From: Micromonospora pisi
Lineage (GTDB): Bacteria; Actinomycetota; Actinomycetes; Mycobacteriales; Micromonosporaceae
Length of the DNA: 64,000 nt
Direction of reading: 5' to 3'
NCBI RefSeq assembly: GCF_003633685.1
Contig: NZ_RBKT01000001.1
Span: 3,348,001-3,412,000 of the forward strand
The stretch's first letter is position 1. Each line of letters begins with the position of its first letter. The translations under genes were made by a program, and so were the position numbers. Shown piece by piece: positions 17,133 through 26,610 of this stretch. The notes under the pieces are model-generated. The model worked only from the letters and a program-made list of their open reading frames with translations, did not search any database and was not told the DNA's origin.

Positions 17133-18890
17133 TTACTTCGCGTACGCGTTGTAGAGCACGTGGGTGCCGATCGACTCGGAGAAGAAGACGCCGCCCACCT
17201 TCGAACCGATCACGCCGGTGAAGTACGCCTGGAACAGCGGCACCACCGGCACGTACTTCTCGTTGATCAACTGATCGATCTCGGCCCACTTCGGCCCGGC
17301 CTCACCGGCCGGCAGCGCGCTCACCTCGTCGATCTTCTGGTTGACCTCGTCCGAGTTGAAGTACGAGACGTTCGAGTTGCCCTTCGGCCCGAGGCTGCGC
17401 CCGTCCCAGAGGACCGGGATGGTGGAGGCCGCACTGGGCCAGTCTGCACCCCAGTTGGAGATGTGGATGTCGTACTCGTTGCCCCGGGTGCGGGCGGTCG
17501 GGTTGTGCTGCGGGGTCTCCACCGTCTTCACCACCACCTCGAAGCCGGCCTTCTCCAGGCTCTCCTTCACCACCGGTGCGGTGACCTGGCCGAACGCGCT
17601 GCTGCGGGCCATGAAGACGAGCTTGACCTTCTTCCCGCCGAGCAGTTCCCGGGCCTTCTCCGGGTTGCCGTTCGGCCCGCCGTCCCACGGGTTGGGGTAG
17701 CTCTTCCAGCCGATGGTGTTGTCCGCGAGCAGGGTGTTGGTGACCCGGCCACCGGCGTCACCGCCCTGGGTCAGCACGATGCCCTGTTTGTCGATCGCGT
17801 ACGCGATGGCCTTGCGGACGTTGATGTCGGTGATCCGCTCGTTGTTGATGGTCAGGTAGAACACGAACGGCTGCGGCGCGGAGATGGTCCGCTCCTTCAG
17901 CGCCGGGTTGCCGAGCACCTGGTTGACCAGGGCCTGGGGAGCGCCGTCGGTGCTGATCGCATAGGCGTCGTCACCCGCGTCGGCGATGATCCGTTCGGTC
18001 TGCGCGGTGTCGTCGGGTCCGAGTTCCCAGACGAAGCTGTCCGGGTAGTCGTGCCGTAGCGGGTCGGTCTCCGCCTTCCAGTGCGGGTTGCGCTCCAGCA
18101 CCAGCCGGGTGTCCTTCAGGTACTCCTTGATCTTGTACGGCCCGGAGGAGAAGATCCTGCGGTCGTACTCGGTCCGGGTGTCCTTGGCCTGGGGAACCGG
18201 CGCCGATGTCGGCAGCGAGAGCGCGAACGGCAGGTCGCAGTGGGGCTTGGCGAACGTGAAGACCAGGGTGTACGGGTCCGGCGTGGTCAGGCCGGGCACG
18301 GCGGTGCTGCCCGAGGTGTACGGACCCTTGTACGTCGCGTTGTAGGCCGGGTCGTCGGCCAGCCACTCCTGGAGGTAGGTCGGGCCGCCGTCGATCGACT
18401 CCTCGAACGACCGGGCGATGCCGTACGCGACGTCGGCCGCCGTGACGTCGGTGCCGTCCTCGTACCTGACCCCCTGCTTGATCTTGTACTCCCAGATCTT
18501 GCAGTCGCCGTTGACGTCCCTGCCCGGCGTCTCGGCCAGGTCACCGACGAGGGTGACCTGGCCCTTACCGTCCTCCCTGAACTGGGTGAGGGTGCGGACC
18601 AGCAGTTGCTCGGCGGCCATCGCCGCCACGGTGTAGGTGCGCTGCGGGTCGAGGTGTTCGAAGTCGGACTGCACGATGGTGCGGATGGTGCCGCCCCGGC
18701 TGGCTCCGGGGATCGCCGGCGCCGGTCCCTGAGACTCCTTCGGGTCGGTGGCGATCGCGCTGGTCCGCTGCCGGACGGCAGCGTCGTCGCGGTCGGGGTC
18801 GGCCTCCCCGGTGTTCTTCGAGCACGCCGCCAGTGCCGAGGCCAGCACCAGCGCGACCCCGGTCGCGGCTATCACACGTCTTGGTCGCAT
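17133..18890 (-). CDS. Peptide ABC transporter, substrate-binding lipoprotein (SBP family 5)
   Basis: A 585-residue lipoprotein. The signal sequence MRPRRVIAATGVALVLASALAAC ends in a lipobox (LAAC), so it is anchored to the outer face of the membrane. The family 5 oligopeptide/dipeptide-binding pattern is clear: TIRTIVQSDFEHLDPQRTY, LAETPGRDVNGDCKIWEYKIKQGVRYEDGT-VTAADVAYGI, ..NVRKAIAYAIDKQGI, and GADWPSAASTIPVLW. It captures peptides (or similar solutes) for the permease and ATPase genes encoded upstream in the same orientation. The ATG at 18890 follows GGGAGGACCGACTG. It is the last gene of the five-gene operon; the gap to the permease gene is 75 bp. Confidence 0.9.
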   Translation of the reverse strand: MRPRRVIAATGVALVLASALAACSKNTGEADPDRDDAAVRQRTSAIATDPKESQGPAPAIPGASRGGTIRTIVQSDFEHLDPQRTYTVAAMAAEQLLVRTLTQFREDGKGQVTLVGDLAETPGRDVNGDCKIWEYKIKQGVRYEDGTDVTAADVAYGIARSFEESIDGGPTYLQEWLADDPAYNATYKGPYTSGSTAVPGLTTPDPYTLVFTFAKPHCDLPFALSLPTSAPVPQAKDTRTEYDRRIFSSGPYKIKEYLKDTRLVLERNPHWKAETDPLRHDYPDSFVWELGPDDTAQTERIIADAGDDAYAISTDGAPQALVNQVLGNPALKERTISAPQPFVFYLTINNERITDINVRKAIAYAIDKQGIVLTQGGDAGGRVTNTLLADNTIGWKSYPNPWDGGPNGNPEKARELLGGKKVKLVFMARSSAFGQVTAPVVKESLEKAGFEVVVKTVETPQHNPTARTRGNEYDIHISNWGADWPSAASTIPVLWDGRSLGPKGNSNVSYFNSDEVNQKIDEVSALPAGEAGPKWAEIDQLINEKYVPVVPLFQAYFTGVIGSKVGGVFFSESIGTHVLYNAYAK

Positions 18891-18965
18891 CAGTCGGTCC
18901 TCCCGATCGACTCGGGTGGAGGAACCTGCACCTCCACCACTGATTGACGGAACTTTCCGCACAGC

Positions 18966-19961
18966 TCAACCCAGCCGTACCCTCGGATCGATCACCGCGT
19001 AGAGCGCGTCGACCACCACGTTCGCGACCACGATGAAGACCGCGGCGAGCAGCACCGTCGCCATCACCACCGGCATGTCCAGGTTGATCGCCGCGTTCAG
19101 CGACGCCTTGCCCAGTCCGGTGAACCCGAAGATGGTCTCGGTGATCACCGTTCCGCCGAGATAGGTGCCGAGGTCCAGCCCGGCGATGGTGACGATCGGG
19201 GTGATCGCCGCCCGGAGCGCGTGCCGGCCGTACACCTTCGACCGGGGCAGGCCCTTCGCGCGTGCGGTACGGACGAAGTCCTCGGTCAGGGTCTCCAGCA
19301 TCTGTGCCCGGGAGAGCCGGGCGTACGACGCCGAGTTGAGAAAGCCCAGCGCGAGCCAGGGCAGGATCATCGCGCTCGCCCACGCCACCGGGTTCTCCGT
19401 GATCGGCACGTAGCGCGGGTAGCTGAGCCAGCCGGTCTCGTACACGAAGACGATCAGCAGCAACGGCCCGAAGAGCAGGATCGGCATGGAGGCGCCGACC
19501 AGCGAGAACCCGACCGCCATCCGGTCGAAGACGGTGCCCCGGCGCAGTGCCGAGATCATCCCGACCGAGACCCCGATCAGCAGCCAGACCACCGCCGCCC
19601 CGGCGACCAGGCTCAGCGTCACCGGCAGCGTGCGCCCGACGATCCGCGACACCGGTTCGTCGTTGCGGAAGGAGAACCCGAGGCAGGGTCGCGGACAGTC
19701 CCGGGCCGCCTCGCCCTGGCCGACGGTACGGCCGACGAAGATCCCCTTCATGAAGGTGCCGTACTGCTGGACCACCGGTACGTCCAGCCCCATCCGGCGT
19801 TCGATCATCTCCAGCCGTTCCGGGCTGCACACCTTGCCGTTGCCGCACATCAGCTCGGCCGGGTTGTTCGGTACGGCGAAGAAGAGCCCGAAGGTCAGCA
19901 CACTGACGGTGACCAGCGTGCCCACGGCCAGCAGCAGCTTCTTGACCAGGAAGCGGAGCAT
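18966..19961 (-). CDS. Peptide ABC transporter permease (DppB/OppB type)
   Basis: A 331-residue inner-membrane protein with about six helices, starting LRFLVKKLLLAVGTLVTVSVLTFGLFF, the usual start of the DppB/GsiC group. The BPD_transp_1 coupling motif is visible as EDFVRTARAKGLPRSKVYGRHALRAAITPIV. The extracellular loop after helix 1 is long (residues ~30-110) and contains two cysteine pairs (CGNGKVC, CPRPC), as in other actinobacterial homologues. It forms the translocation pore with the permease encoded 12 bp upstream. Confidence 0.92.
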   Translation of the reverse strand: MLRFLVKKLLLAVGTLVTVSVLTFGLFFAVPNNPAELMCGNGKVCSPERLEMIERRMGLDVPVVQQYGTFMKGIFVGRTVGQGEAARDCPRPCLGFSFRNDEPVSRIVGRTLPVTLSLVAGAAVVWLLIGVSVGMISALRRGTVFDRMAVGFSLVGASMPILLFGPLLLIVFVYETGWLSYPRYVPITENPVAWASAMILPWLALGFLNSASYARLSRAQMLETLTEDFVRTARAKGLPRSKVYGRHALRAAITPIVTIAGLDLGTYLGGTVITETIFGFTGLGKASLNAAINLDMPVVMATVLLAAVFIVVANVVVDALYAVIDPRVRLG

Positions 19962-19973
19962 CGACGCGACCCC

Positions 19974-20987
19974 CTACCGATTCGACTTCGGGTCGAGCGC
20001 GTCCCGCAACGCGTCGCCGAAGAGGTTGAAGGAGAGCACGAGCAGGAAGAGCGTGGTGCCACCGATGACGGTGAAGCTCGGCACCTCCCGGATGAAGTCG
20101 ACACTGTCGCTGATCAGGCGCCCCAGGTCCGGGGTTGGTTCGAGGATGCCGATGCCGAGAAAGGAGAGTGCCGCCTCGGCAGTGACCAACGCCGGTACGT
20201 TGAGCGAGAAGGTGACCAGGATCGGTGCCCAGAGGTTCGGCAGCAGTTGTCGGAACAGGATGTGTCCCAGCCCCGCACCGGCCGCCCGGGCGGCGTCGAC
20301 GAACTCGCGTTCCCGTAACGACAGCACCTGTCCCCGGACCAGCCGGGCGGTGTAGGTCCAGTTGAACAGGACGAAGATGGCGATCAGCAGGACCGGCCGG
20401 AACCAGGACGCCTCGGCGTCGCGTACGCCGTAGAACTGGTTGACCGCCACCGGGATGAACGCGAAGCAGAAGATGAAGAACGGGAACGCCATGGTCAGGT
20501 CGATGAACCAGGTCAGTGCGGCGTCGACGCGGCCACCGAGGTAACCGGCGAGCACGCCGATCATCAGACCGAGCGCGATGGTGAGCAGCGCCGCGGTGAA
20601 CGCCACCAGCAGTGACGTACGCAGCCCGTACACGAGCTGGATGAACACGTCCCGGCCGATGTTGGGTTGGATGCCGAGCCAGTGCTCGGCGTCGACGCCG
20701 GCGTAACCGAGCGGGAAGCCGTTGCGGTCGAGCCGCTCCGGGAAGCGTTCCTGCGGCCCCTTGCCGTAGAGCCACTCGATCAGCGGCGCGGCGGCGGCGA
20801 CCAGGACGAAGAAGACCAGCGCGGCGCCGCTGGCCATGCCGACCCGGTCGCGCCGGAGCCGGAGCCAGGCGAGCTGCCCCGGTGAGCGGCCGACGAATCC
20901 GGTGCCGACGGGCGGCACCGCCCCCGGGGTCAGTCCGCCGGACGCGTCGACCACCGCCGCCGATGCGGCGACCTGTTGCTCACTCAT
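19974..20987 (-). CDS. Peptide ABC transporter permease (DppC/OppC type)
   Basis: A 337-residue permease. A ~35-residue cytosolic N-terminal tail leads into the OppC_N segment ([32 protein letters not shown]) and then five more helices. The EAA coupling loop reads [30 protein letters not shown]. It pairs with the DppB-type permease to form the channel. Its ATG overlaps by 4 bp with the stop of the ATPase gene encoded upstream, indicating translational coupling. Confidence 0.92.
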   Translation of the reverse strand: MSEQQVAASAAVVDASGGLTPGAVPPVGTGFVGRSPGQLAWLRLRRDRVGMASGAALVFFVLVAAAAPLIEWLYGKGPQERFPERLDRNGFPLGYAGVDAEHWLGIQPNIGRDVFIQLVYGLRTSLLVAFTAALLTIALGLMIGVLAGYLGGRVDAALTWFIDLTMAFPFFIFCFAFIPVAVNQFYGVRDAEASWFRPVLLIAIFVLFNWTYTARLVRGQVLSLREREFVDAARAAGAGLGHILFRQLLPNLWAPILVTFSLNVPALVTAEAALSFLGIGILEPTPDLGRLISDSVDFIREVPSFTVIGGTTLFLLVLSFNLFGDALRDALDPKSNR

Positions 20988-21964
20988 CCCAGTTCCCCCT
21001 CCTCCGGGAAGTGACAGGCGGTCGACTGGCGGCCACCGTCACGCGGTACGAGCGCGGGTTCGGTCGTGGCGCAGAGCTCCCGGGCCTTCCAGCAGCGGGT
21101 TCGGAAGCGGCAGCCGGACGGCGGGTGCAACGGCGTCGGTACGTCACCGCGCAGCCGGATCCGGCCGGTCGGGCCGAGCCGGCCGATGTCCGGGATGGCG
21201 GAGAGCAGCGCCCGGGTGTACGGATGCTGCGGCCGGTGGTAGATGTCCTCCCGGTCGCCCAGTTCGACGATTTTGCCGAGGTACATCACCGCGACCCGCT
21301 GGCAGAAGTGCCGGACCACGGCGAGGTCGTGGGCGATGAAGACGAACCCGAGCCCCAGTTCCCGTTGCAGGTCCCGGAGCAGGTTGATCACCTGCGCCTG
21401 GATCGAGACGTCCAACGCGGAGACCGGCTCGTCGGCGACGATCAGCTTCGGCCGCAGCGCCAACGCGCGGGCGATCCCGATCCGCTGCCGCTGCCCGCCG
21501 GAGAACTCGTGCGGGTACCGGTTGTAGTGCTCCGGGTTGAGTCCGACCAGTTCCAGTAGCTCGGCCACCCGCTGCTTGACCCCACCGACTGGCCTGATCC
21601 CGTTGACCTGCAACGGCATCGCCACGATCCGGCCGACGGTGTGGCGCGGATTCAGCGACGCGTACGGGTCCTGGAAGATGATCTGGAGGTCCTGTCGGAG
21701 CGGGCGCAGTGCGGCACGCCGGGCATGGGTGATGTCCCGCCCCTCGAAGCTGATCCGGCCGCCGCTCGGCTCGAGCAACCGGACCAGCATCCGCCCGGTC
21801 GTCGTCTTGCCACAGCCGGACTCGCCGACCAGGCCGAGCGTCTCGCCGGCGCGTACCTCGAAGTCGAGGCCGTCGACCGCGCGGACCCGCGCCGGGGAGC
21901 GCCACCCGCCGCGTACCGGGAAATGCTTGGTGAGTCCCTCGACCCGCAGCAACGGTTCGCTCAT
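20984..21964 (-). CDS. Peptide ABC transporter ATP-binding protein (DppF/OppF type)
   Basis: A 326-residue cytosolic ATPase. Walker [11 protein letters not shown]-loop [16 protein letters not shown], signature [15 protein letters not shown], Walker [13 protein letters not shown] and the switch histidine in [13 protein letters not shown] are intact. The C-terminal oligo_HPY extension ([19 protein letters not shown]) marks the peptide/nickel family. It is coupled by 4-bp overlaps to both neighbours. Confidence 0.93.
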   Translation of the reverse strand: MSEPLLRVEGLTKHFPVRGGWRSPARVRAVDGLDFEVRAGETLGLVGESGCGKTTTGRMLVRLLEPSGGRISFEGRDITHARRAALRPLRQDLQIIFQDPYASLNPRHTVGRIVAMPLQVNGIRPVGGVKQRVAELLELVGLNPEHYNRYPHEFSGGQRQRIGIARALALRPKLIVADEPVSALDVSIQAQVINLLRDLQRELGLGFVFIAHDLAVVRHFCQRVAVMYLGKIVELGDREDIYHRPQHPYTRALLSAIPDIGRLGPTGRIRLRGDVPTPLHPPSGCRFRTRCWKARELCATTEPALVPRDGGRQSTACHFPEEGELG

Positions 21965-23025
21965 CGGTCCGCTCCGGTCGCCGCGATCTCCTCGGCGTGC
22001 AGCCGTTTCCGCTCCGGTTCGGGCAGGTGGCAGGCGACCAGGTGACCGCGTTCGGCCACCTGGCGCAGTTCGGGGACCTCGGTGCGGGAGCGGTCGCCGC
22101 TACGGCCGGCGTACCGGCAGCGGGGATGGAAGGCGCAACCCGACGGCAGGTTGATCAGGCTCGGTGGGCTGCCCTCGATCGGCACCAGGTCGGCGTCCGC
22201 CGGTCCGCGCAGCGACGGGACGCTGGCCAGCAGACCCCAGGTGTACGGGTGCTGCGGCCGGCGGAGCACCTGCTCGACACCGCCGTGCTCGACCGCCCGC
22301 CCGCCGTACATCACCAGTACCTCGTCGGCGACCTGGCTGACCACACCGAGGTCATGGGTGATCAGGATGATCGCCGAGTGGAACTCGCGTTGCAGATCCG
22401 CGAGCAGGTCGAGGATCTGCGCCTGCACGGTGACGTCGAGCGCGGTGGTCGGCTCGTCGGCGATCAGCAGATCCGGGTCGTTGGCCAACGCCATCGCGAT
22501 CATCGCCCGCTGACGCATGCCCCCGGAGAACTCGTGCGGGTGCTGGTCGATCCGCTTCGCCGGCTGGGGAATGCCGACCCGGTCGAGCAGGTCGATCGCC
22601 CGTTGCCGGGCGGCCCGCCGGCCGGCACTCGGATGGTGGACCAGGTACGCCTCGGTGATCTGCCGCCCCACCGAGTAGTACGGATGCAGCGCGGAGAGCG
22701 GGTCCTGGAAGATCATCGCCACGTCCCGCCCGCGTAGCCGCCGGACCTCCTCCTCCGGCCGCCCGACGACCTCCTCCCCGCCCACCCGGATACTGCCGCT
22801 GACCGTGCTCCGCCGAGGATCGTGCAGGCCGAGTACGGCCAGGCTGGTCACGCTCTTACCGGAGCCCGACTCACCGACGATGCCGAGGGTGCGACCACGG
22901 TCGACGGTGAAGGAGACACCGTCCACCGCTCGGACCGTGCCGTCCGGGGTCTCGAAGCCGACCCTGAGGTCCCGCACCTGGAGGTAGGGACCGTCGTCCA
23001 CACGCTGTCGGGGTGTTCCGGGCAT
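21961..23025 (-). CDS. Peptide ABC transporter ATP-binding protein (DppD/OppD type)
   Basis: A 354-residue ATPase, first gene of the importer operon. Walker [12 protein letters not shown]-loop [16 protein letters not shown], signature [15 protein letters not shown], Walker [14 protein letters not shown]-loop [12 protein letters not shown], and the C-terminal oligo_HPY motif [14 protein letters not shown] are all present. The SGGMRQR form is typical of OppD/DppD rather than OppF/DppF. I chose the ATG at 23025 ([20 protein letters not shown]); 26 more in-frame residues upstream look like leader sequence, not protein. Confidence 0.9.
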   Translation of the reverse strand: MPGTPRQRVDDGPYLQVRDLRVGFETPDGTVRAVDGVSFTVDRGRTLGIVGESGSGKSVTSLAVLGLHDPRRSTVSGSIRVGGEEVVGRPEEEVRRLRGRDVAMIFQDPLSALHPYYSVGRQITEAYLVHHPSAGRRAARQRAIDLLDRVGIPQPAKRIDQHPHEFSGGMRQRAMIAMALANDPDLLIADEPTTALDVTVQAQILDLLADLQREFHSAIILITHDLGVVSQVADEVLVMYGGRAVEHGGVEQVLRRPQHPYTWGLLASVPSLRGPADADLVPIEGSPPSLINLPSGCAFHPRCRYAGRSGDRSRTEVPELRQVAERGHLVACHLPEPERKRLHAEEIAATGADR

Positions 23026-23444
23026 GCCGCTCGACCGCCTCTCTCCACTCCCGCCGGTTCCGGGTCCATGTTCGTCACAGCGGGTAAACCTGCTGCGAAC
23101 CACCGGAAAGAACCCGTGAAGGGTGGTAGAGGGCGAAACTAAGCTACGGGCAGGGGCCTGTCAGCGGGCAAACAGTAACGAAACCGCATCGAGGACGCTC
23201 TCCGCCCACTCTCCTCATTGAACCGCGGTTGAACCGTTAACATAACTGGCTGACGCGTTGACAACCGTCGACCGAACCGAGCTCCGGACGACCCGTTATC
23301 GGGATCGCGCGGAGCGGGTCGCGCGCACTCCACCCCGACCCCGGCGGACGGTCCGACCACCTCGCAACCACTACCCTGCGTGATCCCGCGCCCGGCGCTG
23401 TCCGTGCCGCTACCCCGCCCCTGACCGGGATCTCGCATAGGGTC
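23026..23444. other. Divergent intergenic region between peptide importer and tldD
   Basis: A 419-bp gap without a credible gene. It contains a possible minus-strand promoter for the importer and, at 23221-23230, the 10-bp palindrome AACCGCGGTT inside the slightly longer near-dyad TTGAACCGCGGTTGAA. A TTGACA hexamer lies at 23258-23263 on the plus strand but has no good -10 partner. Confidence 0.5.
23137..23164 (-). promoter_or_regulatory. Possible sigma-70-type promoter of the peptide importer operon
   Basis: On the minus strand CTGACA (23164-23159) is followed after 16 nt by TTAGTT (23142-23137), 112 nt upstream of the chosen ATG. Both boxes are imperfect, so this is only a candidate. Confidence 0.25.
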
Positions 23445-24887
23445 ATGGTCATGACCCACTTCGACGTGGCCACGGCCGCGGTGCAGGCGGCGCTCGACGC
23501 GGGCGCCCGCTATGCCGACGCGCGGGTGATGCACCGGCGCTACGAGTCGATGTCCGCACGCAACGGCGAGATCGAGGAACTCTCGCAGGACGAGGACGCG
23601 GGCATCGGCGTACGGGCACTCGTCGGCTCCAGCTGGGGCTTCTTCGCCGTACCCGAACTCTCCGACGCCGCCGCCCGAGCGGCCGGCACCCGCGCCGCGC
23701 GCATCGCCACCGCCAGTGCCCGCGTCCCCGGCCCTGCTGTCGACCTGGTGCCGACCGGCGGGCAGAGCGGCACCTGGTCCTCGCCCTGCGCGGTCGACCC
23801 GCTCGGCGTCGCCCTCTCCGACAAGGGTGACCTGCTGGTCCACGCGACCAAGCTGTCGCACCAGGCCGGGGCGGACCTGGCCGAAGGGCTCTACCAGATC
23901 TGGGACACCAGCAAGTGGTTCGTCTCCAGTGAGGGGCACCGGATCGACCAGCACGTACGCGAGTGTGGGGCGGGGATCTCGGCCACCGTTATCGGCGACG
24001 GAGAGACCCAACGCCGCTCCTACCCCAGCTACCGCGGCCAGTACGGCACCAGCGGCTGGGAACTGGTCGACTCGCTCGACCTCGGCGCGCACGCGGTCCG
24101 GATCGCCGAGGAGGCCCGTGAGCTGCTGACCGCGCCACTCTGCCCGAGCGGGGAGACCACCCTGATCCTCGGTGGTGAGCAGCTCGCGTTGCAGATCCAC
24201 GAGTCGGTCGGGCACGCCATCGAACTCGACCGGATCCTCGGTTGGGAGGCCGCCTTCGCCGGCACCTCGTGGCTCGACCTCAACCAGCTCGGCCGGCTCC
24301 GTTACGGCTCCGAGCTGATGAACATCACCATCGACCCGACCATCCCGGGCGCGCTGGGCAGCTTCGGCTTCGACGACGAGGGCACGCCGGCGGCGAAACG
24401 CGACGCGGTCCGCGAGGGCCGGTGGGTCGGTGTCCTGGCCGGTCGCGACTCCGCCGCCGTCGCCGGCCTCGACTACGCCGGCAGCGTGCGCTCCGACGGC
24501 TGGTCGCGGCTGCCGATGGTACGGATGACGAACGTCGGCCTGGAGCCAGGACCGCACACCCTGGACGAGATCATCGACGCCACCGACGACGGTGTCCTGA
24601 TGGACATCAACCGCTCCTGGTCGATCGACGACAAGCGGCTCAACTTCCAGTTCGGCTGCGAGATCGGCTGGGAGATCAAGAACGGTCGCCGGGGCCGGAT
24701 GCTGCGTAACCCCACCTACACCGGGATCGGCCCGCAGTTCTGGCGCTCGATGGACATGCTCTCCGGCGAGAGCGTCGCCTGGGGGACCCCGAACTGTGGC
24801 AAGGGTCAGCCCGGCCAGGTCGGGCACACCGGCCACCCGGCCGCCCCGGCCCGGTTCACCAACGTACGGGTGGGGGTGCGCGGATGA
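23445..24887 (+). CDS. tldD: TldD-family metalloprotease
   Basis: A 480-residue protein of the TldD/PmbA (peptidase U62/M103) family. The catalytic zinc motif HExxxH is present as HESVGH (H252-H256) in LALQIHESVGHAIELDRI, which identifies the catalytic TldD subunit rather than TldE. The C terminus carries the conserved GxGPQFWRSMDMLSG and NCGKGQPGQVGHTGHPAAP segments. With TldE it forms a heterodimeric protease that trims unfolded peptides; in other bacteria the pair matures microcin B17 and degrades CcdA. A second ATG at 23451 is equally possible as the start. No Shine-Dalgarno is clear. It is divergent from the peptide importer. Confidence 0.92.
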   Translation: MVMTHFDVATAAVQAALDAGARYADARVMHRRYESMSARNGEIEELSQDEDAGIGVRALVGSSWGFFAVPELSDAAARAAGTRAARIATASARVPGPAVDLVPTGGQSGTWSSPCAVDPLGVALSDKGDLLVHATKLSHQAGADLAEGLYQIWDTSKWFVSSEGHRIDQHVRECGAGISATVIGDGETQRRSYPSYRGQYGTSGWELVDSLDLGAHAVRIAEEARELLTAPLCPSGETTLILGGEQLALQIHESVGHAIELDRILGWEAAFAGTSWLDLNQLGRLRYGSELMNITIDPTIPGALGSFGFDDEGTPAAKRDAVREGRWVGVLAGRDSAAVAGLDYAGSVRSDGWSRLPMVRMTNVGLEPGPHTLDEIIDATDDGVLMDINRSWSIDDKRLNFQFGCEIGWEIKNGRRGRMLRNPTYTGIGPQFWRSMDMLSGESVAWGTPNCGKGQPGQVGHTGHPAAPARFTNVRVGVRG

Positions 24888-24936
24888 CCTGCTCCACCAC
24901 CGTGGCGGTACGCGACGAGCGAAGGGAAACATCTCG

Positions 24937-26325
24937 ATGAGCCGGGAGCTCGATCTCGCAGGTCGGGTGGTGGAACTGGTCCGGGAGATCGCCGGGCCGG
25001 ACGCCGAGGCGGAAGCCAGCGCCACCCACACCGCCCACTCGCTGACCCGCTTCGCCAACTCGGCAATCCACCAGAACGTCGCAGAGGACACCACCGGTCT
25101 GCGGCTACGGCTGCACGTGGACGGTCGTACGGCCGCCGGCTCCAGCACCGTCGTCACCGACGACGGGCTGCGCGGGCTGGTGGAGCGTACGGTCGCCGCC
25201 GCCCGGCTCTGCCCACCCGACCCGGCCTGGCCCGGGCTGGCCCCGGCGACGGCACCCGACGGCACCGGCAACTACGACGAGGCGACCGCGCAGGCCACCC
25301 CGGACGAGCGGGCCGACCGGGTACGCGCCTTCGTCGAGGCGGCCGGCGGGCTGGAGACGGCCGGCTACTGCCGTACGGTGAGCTGGGCCGGCGGCTTCGC
25401 GAACAGTGCCGGCCAGTCCGTCACCGGCCGCTCGGCCGAGGCGGCCATGGACGGCATCGCCCGGGCCGGCGGGGTCGACGGGGTGGCCCGGCGCAACACC
25501 GGGCGTCTCTCCGATCTGGACGGTACGGTCCTCGGTGCCCGGGCGGCGGTCAAGGCACGTGCCGGTGCGGCCCCGGTCGAGCTGGCACCGGGGCGCTACG
25601 AGGTGGTGCTGGAGCCGACCGCGGTGGTCGACATCCTGCAGAACTTCGCGCTCTTCGGGTTCAACGGCAAGGCGTACAACGAGCGACGGTCCTTCGCCGA
25701 ACTGGGCAGCACGCAGTTCGACCCGACGATCAGCCTGGTCGACGACACGCTCGGCACGCTCGGCCTGCCGTACGACGCGGAGGGCACCCCGAAGCGTCGG
25801 GTCGCGCTGGTCGAGAACGGGGTGACCCGTACGGTCACGCACGACCGGCGGACCGCGGCCGAGGCCGGGGTCTCCTCGACCGGGCACGCGCTGCACGGTG
25901 GCGCCTCCTGGGGTGCGGTCCCGACCAACCTGTGCCTGCTGCCCGCCGGTGACACCGGCGACGGCTCGGGTCCGACCGAGGTCTCCGGGCCGATCGTCGA
26001 CTCGGACACCGCCGCGCTGGTCGCCGGGGTCGAACGTGGACTGCTTGTCACCGACTTCTGGTACACCCGGGTACTGGACCCGAAATCCCTGGTCATCACG
26101 GGTCTGACCCGCAACGGCGTCTGGCTGATCGAAAACGGCGAGATCACCACGGCGGTGCAGAACTTCCGCTTCACCCAGTCGTACCCGCAGGCGCTCGCGC
26201 CCGGCGCGGTGCTCGGTCTGGGCCGGCACGCGTCGCTGCTGCCGGACAGCTGGGACGCCTCCTGGTGGTCGGCTCCGGCGCTGCGGCTGGCGTCGTGGAA
26301 CTTCACCGGCGGCGCCTCGGGCTGA
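24937..26325 (+). CDS. TldE/PmbA-family protein, partner of TldD
   Basis: A 462-residue TldE/PmbA homologue. It aligns with the TldD fold (EASATHTAHSLTRFANSAIHQNV, LEPTAVVDILQNFALFGFNGKAYNE, GLTRNGVWLIENGEITTAVQNFRFTQSY) but has no HExxxH motif at the expected place, as is usual for the non-catalytic E subunit. It stabilises the TldD active site. The ATG at 24937 lies 49 bp after the tldD stop, behind GAAGGGAAAC. The two genes almost certainly form an operon. Confidence 0.9.
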   Translation: MSRELDLAGRVVELVREIAGPDAEAEASATHTAHSLTRFANSAIHQNVAEDTTGLRLRLHVDGRTAAGSSTVVTDDGLRGLVERTVAAARLCPPDPAWPGLAPATAPDGTGNYDEATAQATPDERADRVRAFVEAAGGLETAGYCRTVSWAGGFANSAGQSVTGRSAEAAMDGIARAGGVDGVARRNTGRLSDLDGTVLGARAAVKARAGAAPVELAPGRYEVVLEPTAVVDILQNFALFGFNGKAYNERRSFAELGSTQFDPTISLVDDTLGTLGLPYDAEGTPKRRVALVENGVTRTVTHDRRTAAEAGVSSTGHALHGGASWGAVPTNLCLLPAGDTGDGSGPTEVSGPIVDSDTAALVAGVERGLLVTDFWYTRVLDPKSLVITGLTRNGVWLIENGEITTAVQNFRFTQSYPQALAPGAVLGLGRHASLLPDSWDASWWSAPALRLASWNFTGGASG

Positions 26326-26582
26326 TCTTCCGGCCGCTCCGGGCTGACGATCATGAGTGAAGTTCTGCACAACCACGCCCGGAATGACGGCTGGGACTTT
26401 CGTTACCGGTAGGACACACGCGAGACTCCCTTGCGCATCGTGCGCTCGGCGTGCGGCGTAACGTGTACGCCGAACTGCGCCGGAAGGCATAGGTCCTGGT
26501 GTACAGCGTGCGGGTGGCGCGACTTCGAATCACATCGCTGCCCCCGCGCGCTCACCGGAACACCATCCGTGCCCGTCAGCCA

Positions 26583-26596
26583 GACAGGGCCCTGTC
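26583..26596. promoter_or_regulatory. Perfect 14-bp palindrome just upstream of sdhC
   Basis: GACAGGGCCCTGTC is a perfect dyad ending 14 nt before the sdhC ATG. It could be an operator or an RNA hairpin in front of the ribosome binding site. The sequence does not match the Rex or Fnr consensus. The rest of the 285-bp gap (26326-26610) shows nothing else clear. Confidence 0.4.
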
Positions 26597-26610
26597 AGGG
26601 AGACATAGGA

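Noticed and set aside
23139-25271. A 710-codon minus-strand open frame
   Set aside because: It overlaps tldD and tldE on the opposite strand and has no domain; GC-driven shadow.
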